Shown: positions 24,342-32,205 of the stretch, piece by piece
Layout of the letters: each line of letters opens with the position of its first letter
Position numbering within the stretch: position 1 is the stretch's first letter
From: CAIWAH01 sp964602595
GTDB lineage: Bacteria > Verrucomicrobiota > Verrucomicrobiia > Limisphaerales > UBA9464
NCBI GenBank assembly: GCA_964602595.1
Contig: CAZRRO010000021.1
Span: 1-64,000 of the forward strand
Length of the DNA stretch: 64,000 nucleotides
Reading direction: 5' to 3'
Translations under genes and position numbers: made by a program
Notes under the pieces: model-generated
Databases searched by the model: none
Seen by the model: only the letters and a program-made list of their open reading frames with translations
Told to the model about the DNA's origin: nothing

Positions 24342-25555
24342 TGCCGTCCAAGGTGGAGCCGGTTCAGCCGCGGCGCCAGCAGGGTTTCCGTGCGGGCGAA
24401 CACCTCGGGCGGCACGCCCAACGCCTGCTTCAGTTGCACGTCCCGGTCCCATGGGTTTGCCACTTCGGAGAGCCGGTTCATCTGCTCCCGGGTGAGGTTC
24501 AGGCTGAAGATCCACGGCGAGACGAGCGCGGTGTTGATGAGCGGAAAGTCGGAGCCGTAACACAGCCGGCCATCGAACTCCGGGCGACTCAGGGCTTCCT
24601 TGAGGTAGCCGAGCTTGTTCGCTTGGGTGAGCGAGGAGATCTCCGAGTAAAGGTTTGGAAATTCAGCCATTACCCGGGCGAGGCGATCGGTGTCGCGTTC
24701 GCCTCCGTTCTCGCCTGTCGAAGCAATGTGGGCCGCGATGACGGTCACACCGAGCCGCAGCGGCAGCCGCAGTCGCTCGGGATCGGCCAAGCGGTCGTCG
24801 GCGTGGGTGAAGGAGCGTTCTTGGCCGGCGTGGGTGAGCAGGGGAAGCCGGTGGAACTTGAGCCGCTCGTAGAACGGGATGAGCCTTTCGGCGGCCGGAT
24901 CAATGTGCATGATGCTGGGAATCCACTTCACCAGCACGGCGCCGTTCATCGCGCACCAGTCGAGCCGGGCGAGGGCGTCCTTGCGGTAGGGATTTACGGA
25001 CGCCCCGAAGAGGAGGTTGGTGTGTCGGGCAACCTCGCGGGCGACGAACTCGTTCGGCACGTGAATCTCGGTTCCGGCACGGTCCAATTCACCGGCGGCG
25101 TTCACCGCGCCATCCATCGCCAGGACGACCGCGTGGGTGAGGTTCGTGCTGCCGGCAACCTGCGCGGCAATCCGGTCTAGGAGCAGCGCGTCGCCCTTGG
25201 CAGCGAGTTCCTCGCGGGTCGTGCCGAAGGCCTTGAGGTAGATGCCGAACTTCCAACTCTGCTCCAGTTCCTTGGAAATGAAGCAGCCGCTGTCGCCCGC
25301 GCCGATGCCCGCGGTGTGAACGTGCAGGTCAATGACCGGCGGCCGGGGCAGAGGCTTCGGTGGGCGGTAGGGACCGGAGTGAAACAGGACACAGCCGCCG
25401 ACGAGGGCGAGCACTCCGCCGGCGAATACGCCCACGAGCCACCGAAGGAGTCGACGCAAGCGAGGTAGCCGCCGAGGTGACGAGGCGGAGGGCGCAGGCA
25501 TGTCTTTGGGTGAATCCGCCTCCTGACCTCGGCGGCTACGGTGCGGGGTGTTCAT
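24338..25555 (-). CDS. Membrane-anchored amidohydrolase (amidohydrolase 2 family)
   Basis: 405 residues from ATG 25555, which overlaps the Lgt-like gene's stop (ATGA). An N-terminal tail encoded by a hairpin repeat precedes a hydrophobic anchor with a possible lipobox (ALVGGC). The metal-dependent TIM barrel follows: VIDLHVHTAG (HxH), VKWIPSIMHIDP (Lys), PLLTHAGQER (His), VIAAHIAS (His), CYGSDFPLIN (Asp). This set of ligands matches active amidohydrolases. The substrate is unknown; the barrel is probably on the outer face of the membrane. ATG 25501 inside the repeat is an alternative start. Confidence 0.85.
   Translation of the reverse strand: MNTPHRSRRGQEADSPKDMPAPSASSPRRLPRLRRLLRWLVGVFAGGVLALVGGCVLFHSGPYRPPKPLPRPPVIDLHVHTAGIGAGDSGCFISKELEQSWKFGIYLKAFGTTREELAAKGDALLLDRIAAQVAGSTNLTHAVVLAMDGAVNAAGELDRAGTEIHVPNEFVAREVARHTNLLFGASVNPYRKDALARLDWCAMNGAVLVKWIPSIMHIDPAAERLIPFYERLKFHRLPLLTHAGQERSFTHADDRLADPERLRLPLRLGVTVIAAHIASTGENGGERDTDRLARVMAEFPNLYSEISSLTQANKLGYLKEALSRPEFDGRLCYGSDFPLINTALVSPWIFSLNLTREQMNRLSEVANPWDRDVQLKQALGVPPEVFARTETLLAPRLNRLHLGRQ
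25465..25539. repeat. Hairpin repeat copy A (inside the amidohydrolase N-terminal coding region)
   Basis: The left arm 25465-25489 begins GTAGCCGCCGAGG. The right arm 25515-25539 is its reverse complement with two mismatches in 25. The 25-base centre contains the alternative ATG 25501. The same element recurs at 34487-34552 (degenerate), 35141-35210 and 36111-36182, with a half copy at 31636-31658. Confidence 0.85.
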
Positions 25556-26259
25556 CCAGGTGAAGAGATGGCGAGTCGCGATCGCTGGCGGAAGCGCCAC
25601 GCGGCGAAACCGACCAACGCCAGCGAAGCGAACTGGTAACCGGACAGCCCGAGCGCGATCCGAGGCGTGTCGCGCCAGAACTCGTGCACGAACCGGAATG
25701 CGCCGTAGCCAATCAGGTAGAGGTGGAAATGCTGGCCCGGCAGGAGGCGACGCGCGCGGAGCGCGGCAAACGCGGCGAGGGCGGTGACGTTGAAGGCAAT
25801 CTCGGCGGGCACCGCGGGCCACCGCGGATGGCCGTGACGGTCGGCCAAGGTCCACCACGCGGGCTGTTCACAAACCGCGCCGAGGCAGCAGCCCTGGAGC
25901 AGGCAGCCGATGCGGCCGAGGATGATTCCGACCGGCGCCACGCTGGCGAACAGGTCGCCGGTCGCCTGCGGATAACCCACCCAGCGCTTGGCCAATTCGA
26001 CGCCGCCGTAACCGCCTGCGAGCGCGCCCAGCACCGTCTTGCCCGTGGCCCAGCGCAGCCATTGGTCGGGTTGGCCGTAGTCGAGCCAGCCTTCGGCGAG
26101 CAGGTAGAGCAACTTGGCCCCGATGGCCGCGCCGAAGAGTCCGCCGAGGTAAATGGGCACCAGCCGCGCATCGCGCCGGGCGAGGCGATACCAGAGGAAG
26201 AGGCTCACGCCGATGCCGGCGAGCATGAGCCAAGCGTAGGGGCGGGGTTCGGAGTTCAT
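25552..26259 (-). CDS. Prolipoprotein diacylglyceryl transferase (Lgt) family protein
   Basis: 235 residues with about six to seven transmembrane segments. The family's key region is recognisable as VGIILGRIGCLLQGCCLG (Lgt R-x-G-C type), with the periplasmic/C-terminal FVHEFWRD also typical. True Lgt transfers diacylglyceryl from phosphatidylglycerol to the lipobox Cys of prolipoproteins. This protein is shorter than E. coli Lgt (291 aa) and may be a paralogue with another acceptor. ATG 26259 overlaps the upstream gene's stop (ATGA). It is followed by the amidohydrolase with another 4-base overlap. Confidence 0.85.
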   Translation of the reverse strand: MNSEPRPYAWLMLAGIGVSLFLWYRLARRDARLVPIYLGGLFGAAIGAKLLYLLAEGWLDYGQPDQWLRWATGKTVLGALAGGYGGVELAKRWVGYPQATGDLFASVAPVGIILGRIGCLLQGCCLGAVCEQPAWWTLADRHGHPRWPAVPAEIAFNVTALAAFAALRARRLLPGQHFHLYLIGYGAFRFVHEFWRDTPRIALGLSGYQFASLALVGFAAWRFRQRSRLAISSPG

Positions 26260-26618
26260 GGGGCTTGACGCCCCGCATTTATGCATCCGAGGCCGATGGT
26301 CAGAAACATGTTCAGCATGACGAACCCCACTGACAGCAGCAGTGAAAGGGGAAGGCGGGCGAGTAACGTCTGGGTTTTTCTGAGTAACCCGTAACCAGCA
26401 ACTAAGCAGCAAGCGGCCGAAACATAGACGATGAGCGGTTGCAAGGAGTCATCCTCCAAGAGGAAAAGTGGCGTCGGGGCGATTCCAAGCACGAGGAACA
26501 ACCAGGTGGATAGGCGTCCGAGGCTTTCGGACTTTTCTGCATTTCTAGTCGCCATGAACGCCGTCCACACGGCGGCGACAAGCAGGATTCCGGTGAAGAT
26601 TAGGAGGGCGATGCACAT
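26256..26618 (-). CDS. Small four-helix membrane protein
   Basis: 120 residues, nearly all membrane segments: MCIALLIFTGILLVAAVW, TWLFLVLGIAPTPLFLL, LIVYVSAACCLVAGYGLL and LSLLLSVGFVMLNMFLTIGL. No family recognised. Its start at ATG 26618 overlaps the end of the radical SAM gene by 19 bases, and its stop overlaps the Lgt-like start (ATGA). Codon use is less GC-rich than its neighbours. Confidence 0.7.
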   Translation of the reverse strand: MCIALLIFTGILLVAAVWTAFMATRNAEKSESLGRLSTWLFLVLGIAPTPLFLLEDDSLQPLIVYVSAACCLVAGYGLLRKTQTLLARLPLSLLLSVGFVMLNMFLTIGLGCINAGRQAP

Positions 26619-28204
26619 GGGACTATGGCGCTAACGTTGCCGTTGAACCTCTGGTTCGTATCGGGAAACCCCGAGTAATACCGGCAGAACGAATCAAGTT
26701 GTCCGTCCGGGCGGATGACGTGGGTGCAGCAACGGTCGATGCGGTCCTGATCCCAGGTCCACGCGTCCATGAACGGCTTCACCATGATGCGGAACGCAAC
26801 GCTGCCCTTGAGTTCGAGGTCCTTGAGCAGGGCGCCGAGCGGTTCGGTTTCGCAGCCGCAGCGGGCGAGGTCGGCGACGGTGTATTGGATCTTGTTCTGG
26901 AGGAAGCCCTGCAACCGGGCGAAGTCGAGGAACTCGCTCACGGAATGCACTTGGCCGTTCAGGCGCAGCAGGTAACCGATGATCGCGCAGTTGGGATCGC
27001 CGCAGGGCAGGGGCGTGAAGTCGTCGCGCTTCAGCCGGCCGGAACTCTGCGCCAGCGCGGCGAACAGTATGTCGGCGGCGTTGAGGCGTTCACCGGCGTC
27101 AAGGACAGTGCTGGGAACCGTCGCTGCGCGGAATGCCTGGACTCCCTCTCCGCCATAGGATGGGGGAGAGGGTTGGGGAGAGGTGGTGCTCCGTGCGTTC
27201 GTAGGTGTAAAGGAAAGCTGCCCCTCTCCCCGGCCCTCGCCCCGCTCGTGCCTCGCGGGGCGAGGGAGAAGATACCTGCCATTGTCCGGTCGCCGGCCGC
27301 TGCGGAACATCGGCTGGAAGGTGATGCCGTGGACGATGGGGCGGGCGAGGCCGAACTCGATGGCTTCCCAGACGTGCGGCAGGTTGTCGGGCGTGACGGT
27401 CATCGCGAGCGTCACGGGCAGGTCGATTTCGGCGCAGACGGCGAGGGCGCGTTCGCGGGTGGCCCGAAGATCGGCGCCGCGCAGGAAGTGTTGGGCCGCG
27501 GCCTGCACGCCGTCGAACTGAAGGTAGAGCTGGAGCTTGCGGCGTTTGGCAGCGACGGCGAGCTGGGCGGCGAATTCCGCATCGTGGGCGATCCGAACGC
27601 CGTTGGTGTTGATCAGCGCGTAGTCGATTTGCGGATGACTTTGGACCCAGTCGAGCAGTTCGAAGAAGTCGGGATGCAGCGTCGGTTCACCGCCGGAGAG
27701 CTGGAGGATCTCGATCTTCCCCTTGCGGGCGATGACGCCCTCGATGCGCGCCTTGAGTTCGGGCAGCGGCACGGCGTCCACCTTGCCGCCGGTCCCAAGC
27801 GGCGAGTCGGCGTAACAGGTCGGGCAGCTCAGGTTGCATGAGCGGACGATCTCGATCAGCGCGAGACAGGTGGAGAGCGTCTCGAACGGCTGCTCGCCGT
27901 GTCCGGCGGCATTGCGCCCGAGCGAAGCCGGCGCGGAACCTTCGGCGGAACAGCAGCCGGAGCCCGGAGAGCAGCACCCGGAGTTCTCGGGATTGCCCTG
28001 GGCGAGCCAATAGAAACGCGCGTCGGTCGCGAGGCTGGCGGACGATTCGCCGTGCTGCGGACAGGTGCGCCGCAGCATGACGCGCCCGGGCGCGACGCCT
28101 TCCTTCCAGACTTCGCCGGGAAGGGCGACATGGCAGAAGGGGCAGCGGGTTTGGGTGCGCTTGAGGAGCTGGCGCGGCGGATGGGCGTGAAGCGTGAGGT
28201 TCAA
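26600..28204 (-). CDS. Radical SAM protein of the COG1964 (MJ0619/Tes-like) superfamily
   Basis: 534 residues from a TTG start at 28204 that overlaps the upstream stop (TTGA). The N-terminal zinc-ribbon-like part has CPFCHVALPGEVW and RTCPQHG. A Cys-rich loop carries two CC pairs (residues 77-85). The radical SAM cluster motif is SCNLSCPTCYA (Cys 123, 127, 130), followed by LQLSGGEPTLHPDF. The C-terminal half has auxiliary cysteines in FTPLPCGDPNCAIIGYLL, RCGCETEP and CCTHVIRPDGQLDSFCRYYS. This layout matches COG1964 enzymes, which include archaeal tetraether lipid synthase. Substrate here is unknown. Residues about 308-358 are encoded by a CCCTCTCCC-type repeat inserted in frame. Confidence 0.85.
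   Translation of the reverse strand: MNLTLHAHPPRQLLKRTQTRCPFCHVALPGEVWKEGVAPGRVMLRRTCPQHGESSASLATDARFYWLAQGNPENSGCCSPGSGCCSAEGSAPASLGRNAAGHGEQPFETLSTCLALIEIVRSCNLSCPTCYADSPLGTGGKVDAVPLPELKARIEGVIARKGKIEILQLSGGEPTLHPDFFELLDWVQSHPQIDYALINTNGVRIAHDAEFAAQLAVAAKRRKLQLYLQFDGVQAAAQHFLRGADLRATRERALAVCAEIDLPVTLAMTVTPDNLPHVWEAIEFGLARPIVHGITFQPMFRSGRRPDNGRYLLPRPARHERGEGRGEGQLSFTPTNARSTTSPQPSPPSYGGEGVQAFRAATVPSTVLDAGERLNAADILFAALAQSSGRLKRDDFTPLPCGDPNCAIIGYLLRLNGQVHSVSEFLDFARLQGFLQNKIQYTVADLARCGCETEPLGALLKDLELKGSVAFRIMVKPFMDAWTWDQDRIDRCCTHVIRPDGQLDSFCRYYSGFPDTNQRFNGNVSAIVPCASPS
27143..27273. repeat. CCCTCTCCC-type repeats inserted inside the radical SAM gene
   Basis: Two low-complexity palindromic units, one around 27143-27184 with CCCTCTCC and GGGGGAGAGGG arms and one around 27221-27273 with CCCTCTCCCC and GGGGCGAGGG arms. 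They are the same type as the intergenic copies at 2841, 31451 and 31593. They are read in frame and encode a Pro/Arg/Gly/Ser-rich segment between conserved parts of the enzyme. Confidence 0.75.
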
Positions 28205-28497
28205 TGGAGGTTTGGTTGGTAGCCGCTGATGGAACAGCCGGCCAATTGAAGTCCCAGCGAGAAGATGCCGCAGGCGAGGGCCCAGCCAATGCCATGAAGG
28301 ACGTCGGAACCATCCGGTTTCCCGGTATGGCGTCCCAAAAGTGCGCCGGCGAGAAGGCTGGCGAAAGGCCAAGTCCAAAGGGCTAGGCCAATCGCATTTG
28401 CCGATCCGGTAGCGGCCAGCAGTCCGGGCGCCATCGTCAACGCCAGCGCCCACCAGACTCTGGCGCTTGAGCGCCGTTGAGAATCGGTCGGTTCCAT
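28201..28497 (-). CDS. Mini membrane protein, tandem paralogue 1
   Basis: 98 residues. An N-terminal hydrophobic segment (VWWALALTMAPGLLAATG), a middle segment WPFASLLAGALLGRHTGKPD, and LHGIGWALACGIFSLGLQLAGC. The pattern G-x-L-L-G-x-x-T-G...LH...W...G...L is shared with the two upstream genes, so these are tandem paralogues. Its stop overlaps the TTG start of the radical SAM enzyme, coupling them. No function known. Confidence 0.75.
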   Translation of the reverse strand: MEPTDSQRRSSARVWWALALTMAPGLLAATGSANAIGLALWTWPFASLLAGALLGRHTGKPDGSDVLHGIGWALACGIFSLGLQLAGCSISGYQPNLH

Positions 28498-28509
28498 GAG
28501 AAGCGAAAA

Positions 28510-28806
28510 TCAGAAGCGATAGTTGACCGCATTGCAGCCCATGAACTGGAGCCCGAGGGAAACTCCCATCGCGCCCAGCGCCCAGAGCAGGCTGTGAAGC
28601 ACTTTGGCTCCGACGGAGTCGCCCGTGCGGATGCCGAGCAGGATTCCCGCCGCGAGGGCGAGCGCAGGCGACAGCACCAGATTCGCGACGGTGACCTGTT
28701 CGGAATTGAGCATGGTGCCGACCAGGGCGCCTACGCCCGGCGCGAGGATCAGCAGCAGCGCGATGACCACGAGGCCGGAGCCGCGATTGGGAGGAGTTGA
28801 GTCCAT
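28510..28806 (-). CDS. Mini membrane protein, tandem paralogue 2
   Basis: About 98 residues from ATG 28806. LVVIALLLILAPGVGALVG is followed by LALAAGILLGIRTGDSVGAK and VLHSLLWALGAMGVSLGLQF, ending near MGC. The second and third segments align directly with the neighbouring genes (ILLGIRTG...KVLH...W.LG). It ends 12 bases before paralogue 1. The in-frame ATG 28851 would add 15 residues of no clear character, so the later start is preferred. Confidence 0.75.
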   Translation of the reverse strand: MDSTPPNRGSGLVVIALLLILAPGVGALVGTMLNSEQVTVANLVLSPALALAAGILLGIRTGDSVGAKVLHSLLWALGAMGVSLGLQFMGCNAVNYRF

Positions 28807-28879
28807 GGAGGTATTACAGCGATACTGTTGGTTAATGCCGAATGGCTGCAAGGCAACGGAGGCCGGGAAGCGCTGCGAG

Positions 28880-29212
28880 TCAGTTGGACAGGAAGTAAAG
28901 CCCCAGCTTTAGCAAGGAGCCGGCGACGGCGGAGCATCCCAGAATCCATGCCACGGCGTGCAGCACTTTCCCCGGCAACGATTTGCCCGTGCGCCACCCC
29001 AGGATGACTCCCGCCCCAACGGGGAAGAGCGGCAGCGCCGGAAGGAGCAGCACGCCCGGTCCAAGGAGCGGCAGCATCGCCGTGTGGAACAGGAAGATCA
29101 GCAGCAAGGGGGGCAGCAGGGTGAAGACGAGCGGAAGAAGCAACCCCGGCTTCGAAGCTGCGGGCTCGGGTTGAGAAGATAAGGTGGCGGTTTGTGTGTG
29201 ATTGAATCGCAT
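28880..29212 (-). CDS. Mini membrane protein, tandem paralogue 3
   Basis: 110 residues from ATG 29212. A polar N-terminus of about 22 residues, then PLVFTLLPPLLLIFLFHTAM, LLPALPLFPVGAGVILGWRT and VLHAVAWILGCSAVAGSLLK. The motif VILGWRTGKSLPGKVLHAVA corresponds to the shared core of the other two paralogues. It is 73 bases upstream of paralogue 2 and probably heads the operon leading to the radical SAM gene. No function known. Confidence 0.7.
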   Translation of the reverse strand: MRFNHTQTATLSSQPEPAASKPGLLLPLVFTLLPPLLLIFLFHTAMLPLLGPGVLLLPALPLFPVGAGVILGWRTGKSLPGKVLHAVAWILGCSAVAGSLLKLGLYFLSN

Positions 29213-29569
29213 GTTCCGACCCTGCAACGCGGGTTCGCGGCAGCGTTAATTGATATTCCCAATGCGCCCATGCAGCGCGCGGGGTGTTCTCACCTCCGAT
29301 GGCCGCTTACCGGACCTCGGCAGCCGACCCGCGCCGGAAAGCGTCGGTTCGTGGGGAAGCGTCGCGGTAGGCGGTGGAGCGAGCGTGGGCGCCTCCTACT
29401 CCACGGCGTCGATTCTCCAGTTGAGGTGCCGCGGCGGCCCGAGTTCCGATCTGCAATGGCGATAATTGACCGCTTTGCTGCGGCTGAACTGTTGATCGGG
29501 GAGACTGCGGGGCCGGCCTGTCACCCGTAACCGGCTGGGGCACGCTGGAACGGAGACCAAGGGGACTCC
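29213..29569. other. Gene-free spacer
   Basis: I see no supportable gene. A short AT-richer patch (TTAATTGATATT, near 29246-29257) lies upstream of paralogue 3 and could carry its promoter on the minus strand. The segment near 29370-29400 can form an imperfect GTAGGCGG/CGCCTCCTAC hairpin, loosely recalling the hairpin repeat family but too degenerate to assign. Confidence 0.45.
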
Positions 29570-30121
29570 TCACTGGTTTTGGCGTTTCATCGCCTCGGCA
29601 TACTTCACTCCGTCGAGGTAAACCTCGCGAATGATGGCATTGCCCGAACTGGGAATTGCCACGTCGACGGTCAGCTTGCCCTGCGGATTGCCCGTGCCTT
29701 CGCGGACGTAGAAGCGTTCGAGGCCATATTCGACCCGGAGGTTGGGAGGGTTGTCCGAGGACCACGCCCAGGTGGTTTCCGATTTGCCGCGGAGAACCGG
29801 GCGGTCTGCGTCGGGGGCCAGCGCAGCGAACGAGGCTTCCACGGCGCGGTGAAACTCACCTTGGCGTTCCAGCCTCACGAACACGGGCGTGCCGGCGGGC
29901 GGGCGGTTGGTCAGGCCGCCGGCGAAGAGCTTCGCGTCGAGGGTGCTGAGGTCGTAGTTGAGGATCACATAGTCGCCGCGCAACAGGTCGCGCGGGTCAA
30001 CGGGGCGGGTTTCGAGTCGCACCACGGTGCCTTGGCTGAGCTTGGTTTCCTGCACGATGACGGTTCCGATGACCCAGAGCACTTGCAGACCGACGACGAG
30101 GCTGAGGAGTTTGGTTTTCAT
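29570..30121 (-). CDS. GDYXXLXY domain protein
   Basis: 183 residues with one N-terminal membrane segment (LSLVVGLQVLWVIGTVIVQE). The diagnostic GDYVILNYDLS follows RPVDPRDLLR, after which the protein is beta-rich, with WAWSSDNPPNLRVEYGLERF and a conserved-looking YVREGTGNPQG. GDYXXLXY proteins are usually encoded beside DUF2157 membrane proteins and this is the case here: the start is 8 bases after the DUF2157 stop. Biochemical function is unknown; an extracytoplasmic domain anchored to the membrane is likely. The ATG at 30121 is chosen because an upstream extension would lie antisense to nothing and reads as Arg/Gly filler. Confidence 0.9.
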   Translation of the reverse strand: MKTKLLSLVVGLQVLWVIGTVIVQETKLSQGTVVRLETRPVDPRDLLRGDYVILNYDLSTLDAKLFAGGLTNRPPAGTPVFVRLERQGEFHRAVEASFAALAPDADRPVLRGKSETTWAWSSDNPPNLRVEYGLERFYVREGTGNPQGKLTVDVAIPSSGNAIIREVYLDGVKYAEAMKRQNQ

Positions 30122-30129
30122 GGGAGGAA

Positions 30130-31317
30130 TCAGGCAGGGGTGAGGACGGTGGGTTCGGCCATGCGCTTCATCAGCGACCGGCGTTTGCGCTCCAGATAGA
30201 CGGCGAGGCCGATCAGGAAGAGGCCGGTGACGACGAACATCATGCCCGTGGTCTGCATCGAGCCGAAGAGCTGGAAGTAGGCGGTGACGATGTGCAGACC
30301 GATGAAGACTATCGCGAGATTCACTAGCCACTTGCTGCGGCGGATCAGGCCGACCTGCGCCTGCAGCAGGCAGAAGAAAAACAGCGCCGGCACGGCGATC
30401 CAGTGCGGGCCGACGAGTCGGTGCGTTTCCCAGCCACCGTAACGCCCCTCGACCGTCAGGCCGAGCCAGACGAGACCGATGAGTCCAACCTGGGCGGCGG
30501 CCCAGACCCAGCGCCATTGCCGGTCCGGAATCACACCGAGCCGCGGCACCGCCAGCAACCACAACGCGAGCGTGAGGCCGGAGAGCACGCCCGTGATGGC
30601 CCAAGCTGCCGGCGCGACTTGGCCAGAGCCGTAAAAGAATCCCAGCGTGAGCGGGTAGGATGCGATGTGCGTGGCCAGCAGGCCGAACTTCTCGGTGGGC
30701 GGACCGAACTCAGGGAACTTGGAGTGACCGAGCAGCAGGCCCAGCGCGGCGAAGAGAATTCCCAGCAGCGCGTAGAGCATGAACTGGCGTCCCTCACCGG
30801 CGAAGAACAGCCAGCTGTCCCGCTGGTTCAGCTCCAGCCCGAGCCAGATCCCGAAAATGGAGAGCGAGAGGATGTGCTGCGTCTTGGACCGGAGAATCCA
30901 CGCCAGCGGCGCGACGCCGGCGAGCCACAGCAGGATCGCGTTCGGCGGGCGGGACGACAGGTTGTAGATCTGACCGACGAGCGCGATGTTGGCGAGGAAC
31001 ATGGCGGAACCAATCAGATGCAGCACCTCGGCCATTACCGGATGGCGCCCGGAACGGCCCAGCGCCCAACCGCCGGCATGGGTGCCGAGGAGAAGTGCAA
31101 GGCCGACGCCGAGCTTGAGCAGCCGCGGGATATCGTTCCAGTTCGACGCGATGAGCAGGATGATGCCGGCGCTGACGAGGATCGCGCCGATGATGCCGAC
31201 GATGGCGAGGAACCGGTTGCCTTCACGGTCGAGCTTGAAGTGCTCGACGATGGCGTGTTCTTGCGCCTCGTTGATGAAGCCGGCCTCGCGAATCTTCCGG
31301 ATGTCGGTGGCTTTCAT
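30130..31317 (-). CDS. DUF2157 multi-pass membrane protein
   Basis: 395 residues. Residues 1-35 form the cytosolic helical DUF2157 head (IREAGFINEAQEHAIVEHF), and about ten to twelve transmembrane segments follow, starting with FLAIVGIIGAILVSAGIILL, then LKLGVGLALLLGTHAGGWAL and ILSLSIFGIWLGLEL. DUF2157 proteins often pair with GDYXXLXY proteins, which is seen here downstream. The role is unknown. Start ATG 31317. Upstream is a 345-bp repeat-bearing spacer. Confidence 0.9.
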   Translation of the reverse strand: MKATDIRKIREAGFINEAQEHAIVEHFKLDREGNRFLAIVGIIGAILVSAGIILLIASNWNDIPRLLKLGVGLALLLGTHAGGWALGRSGRHPVMAEVLHLIGSAMFLANIALVGQIYNLSSRPPNAILLWLAGVAPLAWILRSKTQHILSLSIFGIWLGLELNQRDSWLFFAGEGRQFMLYALLGILFAALGLLLGHSKFPEFGPPTEKFGLLATHIASYPLTLGFFYGSGQVAPAAWAITGVLSGLTLALWLLAVPRLGVIPDRQWRWVWAAAQVGLIGLVWLGLTVEGRYGGWETHRLVGPHWIAVPALFFFCLLQAQVGLIRRSKWLVNLAIVFIGLHIVTAYFQLFGSMQTTGMMFVVTGLFLIGLAVYLERKRRSLMKRMAEPTVLTPA

Positions 31318-31662
31318 GGCTGGGAGTCTGGTGGAAGTGTCGGGAGGAACGTGAATTGATTATCGAGAAGAGAGCATCGTCGGCTCAGGCGGTAGCGTGG
31401 CTCCCGGAGGATGCGTAATGCGCGGCGGTTGGATTTCGAGCCCGGTTCCCCCTCACCCCGGCCCTCTCCCTTGGGGAGAGGGAGAATGTCCCTTCCAATC
31501 AGGACTCCACACGCATCCGCCTTTGATCCAGCCAGACGCTGCACTGTCCTCGTCAGTCCGGTCTGTGAAGTTGCCGCGGCGTAGCGGGCGATCCCCTCTC
31601 CTCGGGGGAGAGGACCGGGGTGAGGGCGGGCCTTCGTAGCAGACGACGTAAGGAGGCTCATG
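31318..31662. other. Gene-free spacer with repeats
   Basis: No gene seen. It contains two inversely oriented CCCTCTCCC-type elements, 31451-31482 and 31593-31626, and half of the hairpin repeat (31636-31658, GTAGCAGACGACGT then AGGAGGCT). The DUF2157 promoter presumably lies near 31320-31400. Confidence 0.6.
31451..31626. repeat. Inverted pair of CCCTCTCCC-type elements
   Basis: CCTCACCCCGGCCCTCTCCC begins at 31451, with GGGGAGAGGG completing its hairpin (to 31482). The oppositely oriented copy at 31593-31626 reads CCCCTCTCC, GGGGGAGAGG and ACCGGGGTGAGGG. The two copies are about 110 bases apart, and similar elements are at 2841 and 27143. Confidence 0.8.
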
Positions 31663-32205
31663 CTAGAGTTGCTTCGAAATCACAGAACCGTGGGACCGTC
31701 GCCAGCGACGCCAAAGAGTGCGAACCGCCAATCCCAATCCTCCGACAAATCCGACCAGGTAGCTCGCCGAGTGTGCCCACATATCTGCGGCGAACGCATT
31801 GCGCTTGGATTCCGCAATCGTGCTTTCCCAGCCACCTATTCCAACCGTGCCTTGCTTGGTGAGGAGATAACCGGTTAACCCACTCACCAGGGCTCCGATC
31901 GCCATGCTCAACAACAGATGGCTGACCGGGCGCTGGAGTTGGGATGCAGGCACGATTGGCCACTTTCCAGCCAGCGCAGTAATTGCCAGCAACACTCCAA
32001 GGAACGCACCTACCCACCAGGTGGCAATGACTCCCCAGCCCAAGCCGAGCAGCGTCGGCGAGTCCGTGTTGAAGACTGGTGGATGCGCGATCGTGAAATA
32101 CTCAACGCAGATGCGCGCTGTGATTTGGTCGTGAACGACGCCGTAGGCAATGGCCGCGCCAATGCAGAGCAGCAGTATCTTGATGAACTCACGGAGATGT
32201 TTCAC
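31663..32205 (-). CDS. Hypothetical membrane protein (180 aa)
   Basis: Four or five transmembrane segments: IKILLLCIGAAIAYGVVHDQ, LLGLGWGVIATWWVGAFLGV, HLLLSMAIGALVSGLTGYLL and SASYLVGFVGGLGLAVRTLW, ending in an Arg-rich tail. No family recognised. Its ATG (32205) overlaps the stop of the acyltransferase/acyl-ACP synthetase gene (ATGA, 32205-32202), so it is coupled to it. Base composition is visibly less GC-rich than its neighbours. Confidence 0.7.
   Translation of the reverse strand: MKHLREFIKILLLCIGAAIAYGVVHDQITARICVEYFTIAHPPVFNTDSPTLLGLGWGVIATWWVGAFLGVLLAITALAGKWPIVPASQLQRPVSHLLLSMAIGALVSGLTGYLLTKQGTVGIGGWESTIAESKRNAFAADMWAHSASYLVGFVGGLGLAVRTLWRRWRRSHGSVISKQL

Noticed and set aside
29307..29765. 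152-codon minus-strand frame in the spacer after the GDYXXLXY gene
   Set aside because: Arg/Pro/Ser-rich, overlaps the real gene out of frame and has no motif.
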